Shown here one piece after another: positions 1 to 11,450 of a stretch of 64,000 nucleotides of DNA. The notes under the pieces are model-generated. The model made no database searches, had not been told where the DNA came from, and saw only the letters and a list, made by a program, of their open reading frames with translations. The position numbers and the translations under genes were made by a program. This DNA is from Aquanectria penicillioides (Eukaryota > Ascomycota > Sordariomycetes > Hypocreales > Nectriaceae), in NCBI GenBank assembly GCA_003415625.1, contig PYIU01000004.1:4402001-4466000 (forward strand), given 5' to 3'. How positions within the stretch are numbered: position 1 is the stretch's first letter; every line of letters begins with the position of its first letter.

Positions 1-200
1 GTGCTATCAACTTCCAAAGTTATGTGGCGCCGGCTTCCAGTGCCAACTCCTCAGCTTTGCTATTTGACGCTTAATCTGAATGAAACTAAACGAATTCCGA
101 TATCACTTCATTGTGGTATCTTGTAATCGGTATTATATACTTAATTCCTTTCCCAAATGTTGTACATGCCAATCATAATTTCCAAACACGGCGGACAATA

Positions 201-1244
201 CTAAGTATCCTCGCAATCCGTTGTGCATGCTGATTCAGGACAGTATCCATGATTGCACGCGTAAGAACATAATCCAAGATAACCATCGCTCTCCCCCTTG
301 AGCGGACAACCTGTCGTGTTCGTTTCCGGTGGTGCTGAAATGTCGGCCTCGGTGCCGTATTTGTAGCATGAACACGGGCCGGGTGGGCAGTATCCGTAGG
401 AGCAGCAGAACTTGCACAGGCCGAGGTAGTTTTGTGTCTCGCCAGAGGCCACGGTGCCTGCGATACAGACGCCTGTGGATGTGGCTGTGGATGCTGAGCT
501 TGTGCCCGTTCTATTGTGTGTTAGGATTATGGAAATTTTACCAAGGCACGAGTGATTGAAACATACCGAGTCTGGGTGGTGAATGTCGTGGTCGGGGTAA
601 GGGTTGTTGATGATGATGATGATGATGATGAAGTGCTGGTCGTCTTTGGCACAATGGTCGACATGGCTAATAAGAGCCTATTGCAAGATAAGGTCAGAAG
701 CTGTTCACTAGGAGCCGTGCAGGATGGCTATGGCTGTTGTTACCTTGATGAACTTGCACCAGCAGAGTCTCCCATCGCTTCCTTACTCGTCGACTTGTTG
801 CGGTTTCTCGCGCCCAAGACACCTCCAACGGTACCGCCGATAATCGCTGCAATGATGACAATAGCTGCAAGCAAGATCCAAATCGTCCTTCGTCGTATCG
901 TCAAAATCAATCTATCCTTCACCGGCGGCAGTGGCTTATCGAGGTCGGGCGCCGGACCGGTTATCGAGACCATGTACTTTTCCTTGCCATCGCGAAGTTC
1001 TGGGGCAGTGTCGACATGCTTTTCCTCCAACCAAACTTTCATGTGCTCCGCGGTGACGACTTCAGGGAGGTTGCTATGGTCTGTGGTCGTCTGAGCCTGG
1101 CTCAAACTCGGAGAGACGGTGTTCGACTCGTCGGTATGACTAGCGTCATCTTGACGTCTCCGTGAAGCTGGACAAGTTAGATTGTGGTTTCCTAATAGCA
1201 GGCATTGATCAATGCCTGTGTTTTCGCGGCGTCTTACAATCCAT
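201..1244 (-). CDS. Single-pass membrane protein with two Cys-rich YLGLC...GYCP repeats
   Basis: Four-exon model: a 7-nt first exon 1238-1244 (ATGGATT), then 744-1167, 567-677 and 201-510. Introns have GTAAGA, GTAACA and GTATGT donors and CTAAC-like branch points. The exon sum is 852 nt, about 283 aa. The N-terminal ~95 residues are polar. One hydrophobic segment (about residues 96-121, after an RRR) is followed by a Ser/Thr-rich linker with a poly-Ser tract encoded by a GAT repeat on the + strand. The C-terminus holds two copies of a YLGLC-x3-C-x2-GYCP-x3-C pattern. Such GYCP Cys modules occur in fungal secreted or wall-associated proteins, often next to glucan- or chitin-active domains; here no catalytic domain accompanies them. 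I infer a type II membrane protein displaying the Cys repeats outside the cell. Function unknown. The tiny first exon is the weakest part: without it the open frame has no ATG. Confidence 0.65.
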
Positions 1245-3828
1245 TGCTAATGAACATCGAGCCAGTTGGTTTGACTGGCGATGATGCTAGGAAGAAACAA
1301 GTAGGAGCAGAGCAGAATGCGGGAATCGCAAAGGACAAAAGGAAGGATGGGGACCCATCTGAGATGTGTGATAGCTCGTGGTGAAATCGTCAGACGAGAC
1401 TTGGCGGTGGAACCAGGAACAGTCAGGAGCAGGGATTGAGGTATGACCATGTCAAGGTACGTGCAGGATCCTGAATCCTTCCACCATTAATTGTAAGTCT
1501 GACATGCCTAATGAGGAACCACAATCACGCTCAGGCACAAAGTGAAACAGGCACGCGGAAGAGTGGGTAGCACACGCAGAACTAGGCTTGATTGAGCCCA
1601 ATATCCGATCAACCTGATCGTGGGCGCACTCTGATGGCTAGCTCTGACCTCAAGCTGGGGCATTTTAGTTCAGAAAAATGCGAAATATAATTCCAAATTC
1701 TTCCATGGCTTTACCAGGCTTGGCTTCTTGCATATATGCCTCCATTATCATCACCTACGAGCCTCTCCCGTTGACTTGGCGATAGTATTAACGCGTGCCA
1801 ATGTGGGGGCCTCACTTGGTCAGCCGTTCTCAATCCAGTTTAGCTGGGTGAAGACATCTCATCCTGACTTGTGCGTATTCTTTGGGGGCCCTCAAACGTA
1901 GGATTCTGCCCCTGGTGCCTGAGATAGTGACCGAGCCAGCCGACTATGTCGTGGGGTTACATAAATGGAGGAGCCCAGCCCCTAATGATTCGGACTGATC
2001 ACTTCGCGCTACCATACATAGTAGTATCTCAGAGATTGGCCCACTACCCGCGGGGCATAGTACCCATGTACCGAGTGAGAAAGGCCTCCCAAAGAACCAA
2101 ACTATCCATTGGGCAAAGCTTAACCGAAGTCAGGGGGGCTGGACAGCCCGGGTTGCAAGTGGGCGGACTCGAGGAAAAAATTCGGGTCCGAACAGACGCC
2201 AAAATCTCACCTCGTTTTGCACATTCGTCATGTCGGCGCCAAAAACGGCTGTATATTTCCCGACGACACATGCGGCTGGGACATCGATGAGTCTATTTTG
2301 CCGGAGCTAGTATTTCTTTTAGCTCTCAGAATCTTGCGTCTTGAACAACGGACGACAACGCATGAAAAGATAGAGTGGCTGGACGGGACGTTTTAGGACC
2401 CACCAAATAGCAACGTGCCGTGATAACAATGTCCCTGGCTCAAGCGTAATCCGCATTTCATGGTTGCTCGGCCACGCACAACGTGCAGAATGACACAAGA
2501 AGCGCATGCAGACAGAGTCAGTCTGGTCAAATACGGTGAAGTGGAATGAATAATGCCGTCCATTCAACCTCATCAGGGAACGAAGCCTGTGTTGGGCTCG
2601 GATAATGCCGTCAAGTCCCGCACCAGTGCTCCACGTCTGTCTCCAGCACGAAACAAGCCCCCCACAAGGGCTCGGCTGTTGTGGAACAGCTAAGCTGAGG
2701 AGCACAGACTGGTGCTGTTTGCATTGCAAACTAACACAGCCCTGCGAATCCAGCCCTGTCAGTGCGGGTGAGAAAATAGGGATGAATAGCGTTGGACGGC
2801 GTTGAAGAATAAAGTAGAAGCCATGCGGTCGGTATTTTTTGTTTTCTTTTCTTGGATACTTCCCTTTCTTCAAGGTCATATCTTCTCTTCATCTATTTCG
2901 ACTTCCAGAGTGCGGCACGAGTCTGAATCTGCATTGTAGAGCCACATTCCTCTAGGGCCAATATAGGTCTCTCTTTTGGCCCCGTGCCCTCTCCAAAGTA
3001 ACAGTGCACGCAAATTTTTCGTAGCCTTGAAGGAACGAGGTGACAAAACAGCCCCCAGCACGGCGGATGTCGAGGTTGCACCAGTTACGTACGGAGTCTT
3101 CGCATTTATTCCGCGAGACTGTTTCTTGTGCAAGGGAGTCGGCTGTCGCGGTATTCGCCAGCGGCAAAGTCCTTAGCTTACAACGATCAACACTCACCCA
3201 AGAAAAAAGAACCAATAAAAGTCAGCCCTTGCCGGGTATCTATATAAATAGCCGGCTGCTTTGTAAAAGTTACGCAGCAGACCCGTAACACTCCCAGTAA
3301 AATTGCCAACGAAAAGTCCTTTGGCATAAGCCGGGACTGGGCCTGTTGGGGCCGGCCGGGACCCACCCGAAAGGAATCAGATCAGAGTCCATCCTCAGGG
3401 TGGATAAATGCCACCCTGGACATGGCGGCATGTCAGCAGTTGAAAGAATGAGGGCCATATCACACGATTAAGTGGTATTATAGGCGGTATTCATATGGGC
3501 AAGAAACTGCTGCCTGTATTCGATGCTTGAGACAAACTGGAAAAGAAAAAGACGCCATTAAGTTAAAAAGAATTTCAGCCTCGACATCTTATCCAGAGAT
3601 TGCCGCCCAATATTGCATTACCCTTGATAGGACTCAATTTCCGATCCTGGATCGGAACTTTCACATCTATAGAACAACCCTGACGCCATACACCAAGCTC
3701 GGACATTCATCAAGAGTGACAACGCACTTTAAAACTCTTCTCGGGTGCGAGATGGGGTTACTGAGCCGTCGAGGTCCTCGATCAACCAGGTGGTGGAAGA
3801 ATGCACTTCCGGTGCCGCGCTGGATAAT
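1245..3828. other. Intergenic stretch without a supportable gene
   Basis: Open frames here are at most 186 codons, overlap one another on both strands and show no recognisable domain, signal peptide or splice-consistent extension. Nothing else of note was seen. Confidence 0.5.
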
Positions 3829-5937
3829 CTATTGCTTAGCGTACTCGGTGATGAGGGCAGCTCGATCTGTAGTATCAGCCGTCCAGCTCGACATGGAGTC
3901 GTCCCAACTATCGTCTAGTGAATTGGCATCACAATCAGGTTCCAACGTCTTCCACTTGTCCCAACCCAAGGCCTTTAATCGGGCGAGAGTGTATGGCACC
4001 CATTCACCAATTCTCTCGTTCATCCGATGCTGCCATTCAAATTCATTCATAAGAGCTTTGAGCCCGTTGGCTTCTCGGATAAGTGGCGCTGGTCACCCGA
4101 AGAAGTCCTAGAAAAGTGCCAAGGATGACACCGCAGCCACCGGCGGCAAAGAACCAGAATGCCTCCATGTGGTCGGGATGCAGTTTGGAGATGAGCTGGA
4201 TGGGGTTTTCCGCGCGTTTTCTTTGAGCAGCTCGAAAGAAACGGGCGAACTGAACATCGATATGATCAGTAGACTTGCACATTGACCAGAGTATACACCG
4301 ATGGAGAACCATAGTCGTAGCTTGAAGAGCTAGATGGAACAAACCGTTGAGACGGAGCCGGCCTTGCTGCAGGTTGTCCATTTTCAAATCGGGATGCAAG
4401 TTGTTGAGCAAGCTTGCCAAGTCATTTCCCAGGGGTTTTGCATATGCCAGCACACCTTGGGCCTCGACCAGAGTGACCAGGGAGTGGATGGGATATCATT
4501 GGCTTACTACGCGAGCTGGAAGGCTCAATAAACATTAGCTTGCCTTCTTCGTTGCCGACGCTGCCGCCATGGCCACCCTGTCCGTCAGCATGCTCAACTA
4601 GAAAGCTATCGGAGAAATCACCGTTTTGTAAAGGTGCGACAGCCCTGTTAGCTGGCGAGGTCAGGCATGACCTGCCAAAAATCATTGCTGAGAATGAGTC
4701 CTGGATAAATAATACCCAGCCTAGTCTTCGTCCCAAGGCCCTTTTCCAACTCTGGTATGGCCCATTCGGTGCAGTCTAGATGAAGACCCAGATGAAGACC
4801 CAATGCAACCAGCGAAGATGTAAAGGGCCAGGTCCAGGAGTTTTCGGGGTAGAGAGCGCCTCGGTGCCATTGCAAGAGTAACAGGCCAGCCTGTATGGCG
4901 TTTAGGCGAGGGCGATGCATGGCATCTTGCACTGACTGGTGAGCAATCTTGACCAGAGCAGCTTCGTCCACCTTTGCTCCAGAGCGAGATCGGCGTCATA
5001 AGACCACCAGCGGATAGCTAGGGCATAGATAGCCACCAGTATACGAGGAACAATTTCACGGTAGCTGCGGTTGTACTTCTCAATCAGGACCTCCTTGTGC
5101 AAAATCGGAAATGACGGGTGAACAATACGAAAGTACAGCCTGATTAACGCCGGTCCATAAGGGTCCGCGAGTGTTTCTATGCTGCCAGTGTCGACCTCGT
5201 TTCGTAGCTCATTCTTTCCTGGGTGCTGAGCAAGGGCATAATCTGGTGCCATTTGGAATAGTGCATCTTGGTGAACGTTGCGCATGGTACCATACGCCGA
5301 GGTAGTAAAAGTCGTAGAATCCGGTGCGATTTGGCCAGAAGCCTTGGTTAATCCATACTCTTCGTCTGCCGAATTCCGGAGTAGTTGCCAGTCATGTTCT
5401 CCGTCCAGGTCCAATGAACTCCGAGTATCAGCTCTTCTCCAAGCCTAGAGTCTCACTCGGTAGAGACCGTTGTAGGTAGTCAAATGAATGGTCATCCTCT
5501 TGCTTGGAAGAAGGTTGAGCTAGTGAGGCTGAGGAAATCCCTTGCGCGCGTGATCGTCGATAAGCGTTTGGAGTTGCTTTGTGTGTTGTACTTGCTTGTC
5601 CGGCATCATCCACGACAAGAGCGCGACGCTTTGGTGGAGGAGGGTCCAAGAAGGTGCACAACGAGATCCCGAGTCCCTGGTATGGCATACAGAATTATGA
5701 GCCGTCATTTTTCTTACACTGCTTTTTTCTCTTGCGACAAACATCACATGCCCTCACGCCGCTGGCTTCAATAGGATTTACAGAGGTGGTAGTGATGCTA
5801 TAGGGTAACTGTTGGTTCCCAGAACAGATGAGGCTTCCTGTGTGCGTGTCAATCAATGCAAATGAATTCTGATTTTCAGTCATCGACCCCGCTCTTCGCA
5901 GTTGAGCAAGACTCTCATTGCTCCGGCCATTTTCCAT
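3829..5937 (-). pseudogene. Broken Zn2Cys6 regulator of the TamA/Dal81 type
   Basis: The frames together follow the Dal81/TamA-like fungal transcription-factor layout: N-terminal zinc cluster, then a middle-homology region with ADPYGPALIRLYF, HPSFPILH, RWWSYDADLA and ENSWTWPFTSSLV-type segments, and a C-terminal helical part. It cannot be read through. (1) The cluster begins CDVCRKRKKQC, then an in-frame TAA at 5695-5697 follows KKNDGS. (2) The fifth Cys of the C-x2-C-x6-C-x8-C-x2-C-x7-C pattern is Tyr (CMPY, codon 5680-5682). (3) Frame changes are needed near 4975, 4730, 4460 and 4070 to stay in the family pattern. CAA-to-TAA and TGC-to-TAC are both RIP-type transitions. A GTAAG inside the cluster could act as a donor and remove the stop, but it would also delete zinc ligands. 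Known Dal81/TamA proteins co-activate nitrogen-catabolic genes. I call this a pseudogene; where the ancestral gene started is uncertain. Confidence 0.8.
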
Positions 5938-6136
5938 CTATCATGAAGGAGATATGTCGACGGGAATTACGCCACTTGTGGGTCAATCAAGAAGCAAGAA
6001 TCGAAGGTTTCTTAAATTCAGGGTGGAGTCGCCGCCGGCCCAGACAGAGAATCTCACCATCTCGATCCAATCGTTAGCGAGAAAATAACTTTTGTTATTG
6101 TTTTATTAGGCTCATCGACAAGCATAGCCATTCACC

Positions 6137-6259
6137 ATGCTGAATACCGAAACTGCCATCATCCTGGCCCAATATACCGACTGGGCCGACCAGGTCCTCT
6201 TGAAGGCTATCCAAGAACAACCACCAGAAGGGGTATGGAAAAGATCCCTCGTAACTTAC
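6137..6259 (+). pseudogene. Possible DinB-like N-terminal fragment
   Basis: An ATG frame begins MLNTETAIILAQYTDWADQ and continues about 40 codons. It resembles the first helix of DinB/DUF1569-type four-helix proteins, where LA-Y--WA- motifs are typical. After about 6260 the similarity stops and no metal-binding His segments follow. It may be a truncated relic within the decayed 3.8-7.4 kb locus, or a chance resemblance. Confidence 0.25.
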
Positions 6260-6934
6260 CTCAGTCTCAGCCGGTGTTGGCCGTCTGCTCAAACCCAGAA
6301 TAGTACGGTTGCGTTGAACATTCAAGGGCATACGGATCAGCATTAACAAAAGCAAAATACCTTGGTTGGATATTGGAATCGGTCGATTTCACGCCTCTGT
6401 TCACCTTGGCCAATCTCTTGTATGAGGCGCCATGGGTTGCAGAGTGATACGCTGCCATCAAGAGGTTTATCCATTCTGTCCCCCCGAGACTATAGGCCCG
6501 ATAGTACGAAACATAGTTTTGAAATCTGAGTAATTTTCGGCATCTAACGTCTTTGAGAACGAGTGCCTCCGACAAGACCTCTCTCGCCAGATTGAAAGCA
6601 TCTTCGGAAACTTCGACGCGATTCCAGTTCTCACAACCCCTGCATTTCAACTATGAAGAAGCTCAAATACGAGCCTGTCCTAGCGAACAGTCACCTTGGT
6701 ACCTATACGAATTTTGTGAATTTCATGGACTGGTCAGCTATCGATATTCCTGTTGGTTTCTGAGATGACAGTCTTCCTTTCGGCATCACGCCGATAGCTG
6801 GGGCATGGGAGGAACCACGGCTCCTTGAAATGAGTTGCTAATGGCTCTCTGATGGTCCACGATTATTGGGAGCCATCAATTTCAGATACCAAGAGGCCAA
6901 GGAAATTCTTATTGCACGCCCCACCGTCTCCAAT

Positions 6935-7373
6935 GTTATGGAACTAGCCGTCGTTGGAGCTCATCTTTCTGGCTTCCCTCTTTGGCGTTTCGAGGCGCAA
7001 GTCTCGTGACTACCACTTGCACGGCTCCATGCTATCAGCTGTTTGCATTGTAATCAGCCTCGTCTCTACGGAAACCTGGGCTGAAACGCGTGGTTGAGGG
7101 GGAACCTCAATCGAGGTGGAAGTGTGGAGTGTTCCGCTAGAGAACATAGGAAGCTTTCTAAGCACCATTACAGCTCCATCAGGAATCGGATCGGCTGAGT
7201 TACTAGATGGACGCTATGTGCCTGGCTTTATCTGTGAACCAAGTGACCTCGATGATGCTGAAGATGTTACGAGCTTTGACGGGTGGAGAGCCTATGTACG
7301 GTCGCTTGGTGAACCCGCCACTGTTTTGTCGCCAGCGATTGATAATCCTGGCCCTGAGTCCATAAAATTATAA
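6935..7373 (+). pseudogene. Relic of an allophanate hydrolase C-terminal domain
   Basis: Two family blocks are recognisable in different frames. One lies near 6935-6985 (VMELAVVGAHLSGFPL). The other, at 7100-7373, contains GGTSIEVEVW, PSGIGSAELLDG, GFICEP and a GGWRAY-like ending (DGWRAYV). These are conserved in the C-terminal domain of allophanate hydrolase/urea amidolyase and related fungal amidases. Between them the frame breaks at least twice, and no amidase catalytic domain (Gly/Ser-rich, Ser-Ser-Lys triad) precedes them. So this is a truncated, frameshifted remnant. Allophanate hydrolase releases ammonium from allophanate in urea and uracil catabolism. It lies beside a ruined Dal81/TamA-like regulator, the type of activator that controls such genes, which suggests a lost nitrogen-source locus. 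Confidence 0.7.
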
Positions 7374-8029
7374 AACATTATTGATTGTATCATCTAAGCT
7401 TGCAAAGGTTTAAAAGGAGTCGATCTATTATCAGTGGGGGGCTCGTCGCCAACCAAGATAAACGCAACGGCAACCGAATAGGGATTTATTTTGACAAGAT
7501 TCTTTATCATATGTTTGTGAAGTTTTACGCTCCTGGGTTTATATTGCTTCGATTATCTTGTTATTTGAGTAATTTTACGCTTATCACTACTTAGTTCATC
7601 ACCTGCACGCTTTCAGCCCCCCCCCCCCCACTTTGTACAGGTGTTTGCTTCAGGAGTCGGGGTCTCTTGTAGAAATTCGGCTCGATGCAATATTTCAGTA
7701 GTAGTTGAGTTCAAAACTGCAGTTTTCTTCTTAATCTAATTGCTACTATTCATCCTCTTACTGTTATAGGTTTATCTCTACCTTGGTGAGGTTGGAATGT
7801 TGTTCTTCTGCATCATGTCACATTGAGGCCACCCACAAGCCCCACTTCAAGTTGAATCTGCCTTGAGGCCAATGCTGACAGGGATAATAACGGAGTTGAG
7901 GCTGTGAGGCTGTCTCACGTGGGCCGTTGCAATCGCATTTGAACTGCGCCGCGTTTTGAAGCTGCATGTCAAGCCACGCATCAATCTCTCCCCCGATTTA
8001 TCATGGCCCAACGATGAAGTCGCCGGACC
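7374..8029. other. Upstream region of the NACHT gene with a C13 tract
   Basis: No gene seen. A run of 13 C lies at 7617-7629. The last 250 bases form the presumed 5' flank of the NACHT-domain gene; no clear TATA or activator site can be named. Confidence 0.4.
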
Positions 8030-11000
8030 ATGGAAAAGACGTCGTTGGCTAACTCTGTCATCAGTGCTGCTCCTCTTCGCCCCGACGTCCGGCTACAGCG
8101 GGAACTGGCAGCTTATGAGGAATGTCTCGGTGACGAGGGCCGCGCTGCCTTTCGAGGCTTGCGGAAAGGAGGACTACCAGATGCCACAGCCATCACCAGG
8201 CTCACGGCGGAAATTGACCTCAATGCCGGAAAGAAACATCGCAGTTGGCACTCAAAGGGGCATCGTTTGACGAAGGTGCTAATGGCCGTCCACCGCATGG
8301 CTCCAATTGGCGATGTCGTGATTGGGGATCGCAGAACATGGTGGCCAGTGGTGTTTGGGCCGCTGTTCGTTTCAGTCTCGAGGTATGTTGGCATCTCGGT
8401 TTGGACATCGCTTGAGGCTCCATTTATGAACAGAACCTCCCAGGCCGCAACAGCGTACATGAATTACTTCGATAAACTTTCCGAGTTGCTCTTGGAAATT
8501 GGCCGCAAAGCACCAATCCATCAGCATCTGGCTTTTCTCTTCCCCAAGTCGCCCCAGCTTCGAAGTCTAACCTGCGAGTACCTGGCATTTCTTGTGCAGC
8601 TATGCAGGCAAGCAGTTGTCTTTGGGAGGAAGAATTCTCTGTCCCAGTTTACGGCGGCAGCCTTTGGGAGTTTCGATGCCGAGTTTGGTGGCTTGAAGGA
8701 GAGACTCAGCACCATCGGCTTCATAATTGAGAAACACGCAGAGGCGCTCTTCATGAGCAGCCAGCTCCGGGGAACCGATCACGCAGCGGAAGGTCGTGTT
8801 CTTCTCAAGACAGTGTCGGATGATAGCAAACGCCTCATGCGGGAGCAGAGGCTCTTCATGCTGTTTCAGACGTTGTGTAAAGACCGTCATGAATACGAGA
8901 GCATCCAGCGATGGGAGCGCAGCAAGGGAACGTCAAACTGGATCTTTTCATCTTCGACTTACATAAATTGGAAGAAGAGGCCGAGGAAGTCCGTTCATCC
9001 TTACCTTTTTGTCCAGGGCAAGCTCGGTTGTGGGAAGACGGTTCTGCTAGCAAATATCGTCAGCGACTTACATCTGAAGAGCCAGTCCACAGAAATATCT
9101 TCACCCTGCGTGGCCTATTCATTCTCCAGGCCCGATAGCCCCAAGACTCTCCTAGCTAGGACCATAGTTGGCACCTTAGCTATGCAAGTTTTAAGCCACC
9201 CAGCCCTCTGCACCAGGTTAGACTCATACGCCGACTCCATTACCCCCGCACTTGTCGAATCCTTGGATACGAAAGGCATTGCGGCACTACTGCTCACTGT
9301 CGTCCGGGAGAATTTTAGACCGATTCATGTTCTTTGCGACGGCCTCGACGAGGTCCATGACGATGAAATAGAAGAGCTCAGGGGGTTCTTGTCGACTCTG
9401 ATATCTCACCGCGACGTACGCGTGTGCGTTGCCAGCCGAACTAGCGACTTGTGGGACTGGCTCAGCAATGGCCACGAAAAGAATCGACATATGTACGAGA
9501 TTGTCAAGTTCGATCACGACGAAGAAATCCGCGAATATGTTGTTTCCGAAATGGAACGGCGAATACAAGAGCGGCCTGAAGTCGTTGTTAAACCGGCCAT
9601 ATATGACGCTGTGCAGAACACGCTATTACAATTTGCGGATGGGATGTGAGAACCAGCAATCTGCCAAGAGTTTGTCGCGAAACTGACCCTGTGAAAATAG
9701 GTTTCTATGGGTCTCTTTGATGATAGAGCAAATATTTCCAGCGCATGATACCTGGCCTTCTGATTACGAAATCCTAGAGTGCTTGGAACATCTGCCCAAG
9801 ACACTCCTTGAAGTGTATAATCAGGCGTTGAAAAAGATTAAAAACTCGAAATACACCAAGCTTCTCTTTCAAATCATTATGGGAGCGGCTAGGCCTCTCA
9901 ACTTGATGGAGATTCAGGAGGCCATCAACGTGTCCCCAGGAGACTCAACATGGAATCAACGCACTGCGGTCAGGGACGTGTCAAGATTGGTACTGAGATC
10001 ATGTGGGAGTTTGCTCAACATTAACGAAGAGACTCAGACAGTTCACTATATTCACCACACAGCACTACAGCATTTGCTAATATCTTCACCTGCCGAGGCG
10101 TCTGTGCCACAGTATCAATTCTCCTTGAGTCAGGCATCGAGCTGCTTGGCTGAGATTACCATTACTTATCTCAGCTACGGCATCTTTGAGACACAATTAA
10201 CAAAGGAGCTAGATCCGCTCAATATCCATACAGCCGATGTCCCGAATCTAATCATTTCTGACGTGCTTAAAACGGCCGGAATACCAGCTTCACTTGCTTG
10301 GCTCTTTTTGCCCAAGAGCTGCGCGGCAAACACCATAGTGGACGTTCATAAATATGTTGAACGGGCTAGAGCGCGAATGGAAGAGGAAGAGGAAGAAAAA
10401 CAGTTGTCTGCTTTTCTCCCTTATGCACGAGAGTATTGGCTTCACCATTCGCGATTCATCACCGAAGATTCCGGTATCATTTTCGAGCTGTGGATCAAGA
10501 TGATCTTGGGGGAGACATCTGTGGCCACGCTTCCCTGGAAGGACTCTGGCGAGGACATGTTGCATTGGGCTTATCACAATATGCACGAGCCATTGCTTTT
10601 GCTCTTTTTTTCCAACAATAAAACTGCAAGACTGTTGCATCAGGATAACCTCAAGCGACTATGGAGCGCCATGCTCGCGACTGCAAACGCGCCGCCTTTT
10701 GTCAAGGCCCACCTGAGAGACTTTATGGCTCGGCTCATACTCTTCGGACTGAAATGGGATCCGAATCTCCGTAACGATGAGACGATACCAGTCATTGAAG
10801 AGTTTATCGGTATCGCAGATCTTGACAACGGTCTGTCAGAATCCGGGATATCATCTACTGATGATGGCATGACATCTCTGGGACTCATCTGCTCGCGCGG
10901 GTCCGAGCCTTGGCTAGCCATCGCCGTCAAGCTCCTCCGTAGCGGAGCTAAGATAAACCAGCCATCGGGTCGCTCACATCCGCAGACCTTGTCACAAACT

Positions 11001-11450
11001 CTCGCGCGGCGAGATTGGGTGGAGGCCGTCTATGCCATCAAGGGCTTTGGCCTGGACGCTAACGTCATCTGGTCCGGGAAGCAACCTCTGCTCCTAGCGT
11101 TGCAACTCGACGATCCTGATCTCAGCATGGCCCATGCATTACTTTCTACCGGAGCCTCCTTGTTCTATCCGCCCGGGAGTTGCCCCGTCCGAAGCCTGCT
11201 CACAACGACGGACCGGAGGCTTGACGGCCTGCACATCGCCGAGACAGCGTTGCGCTACGTCACATCTGATTCTATCAGCTTCAAGCTTCTCAAACAGGAC
11301 AAGCGGACAGTTGATGAAGCGAAGGAGCTTTTGCGCGTACTTCGACGCGATCCTGGAAGATATCGATCGTGTGCGATGTTGATTGAAGCATGGCTAAAAC
11401 GGGTTGTGGTTTCTGCATCGGGTGAGGTTTTTGTATTGTTTCCTTCGTAA
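8030..11450 (+). CDS. NACHT-domain STAND (NLR-like) protein
   Basis: Exons 8030-8382, 8434-9645 and 9701-11450 give about 1104 aa. Intron 1 (GTATGT...ACAG, 51 nt) keeps frame, so its splicing is inferred from the odd insertion it would otherwise add. Intron 2 (GTGAGA, CTGAC branch, ATAG) is required and restores the typical ADGMFLWV-SL block. The first ~300 residues resemble the helical N-terminal domain often found before NACHT in fungal STAND proteins (DUF7708-like). Walker A GKLGCGKT is near residue 313; the NACHT Walker B, VLCDGLDE, is near 418. Downstream lies a winged-helix-like segment (LPKTLLEVYNQALKKI, then HHTALQHLL). The last ~300 residues have only weak ankyrin-like pieces (AVKLLRSGAKIN, AHALLSTGASLF). 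Family members act in non-self recognition and programmed cell death. The ligand and effector output here cannot be told. Confidence 0.85.

Noticed and set aside
600..632. GAT trinucleotide repeat as an Asp-rich plus-strand gene
   Set aside because: On the minus strand it encodes the Ser tract in the linker of the Cys-repeat membrane protein, which explains it better.
2319..2879. 186-codon minus-strand frame
   Set aside because: No recognisable motif, overlapped by other frames, atypical composition.
6267..6650. 127-codon minus-strand frame in the decayed nitrogen locus
   Set aside because: The protein looks gene-like (SYYRAYSLGGTEWINLL) but I recognise no family and no exon partner. It may be another relic; support was too thin to list.
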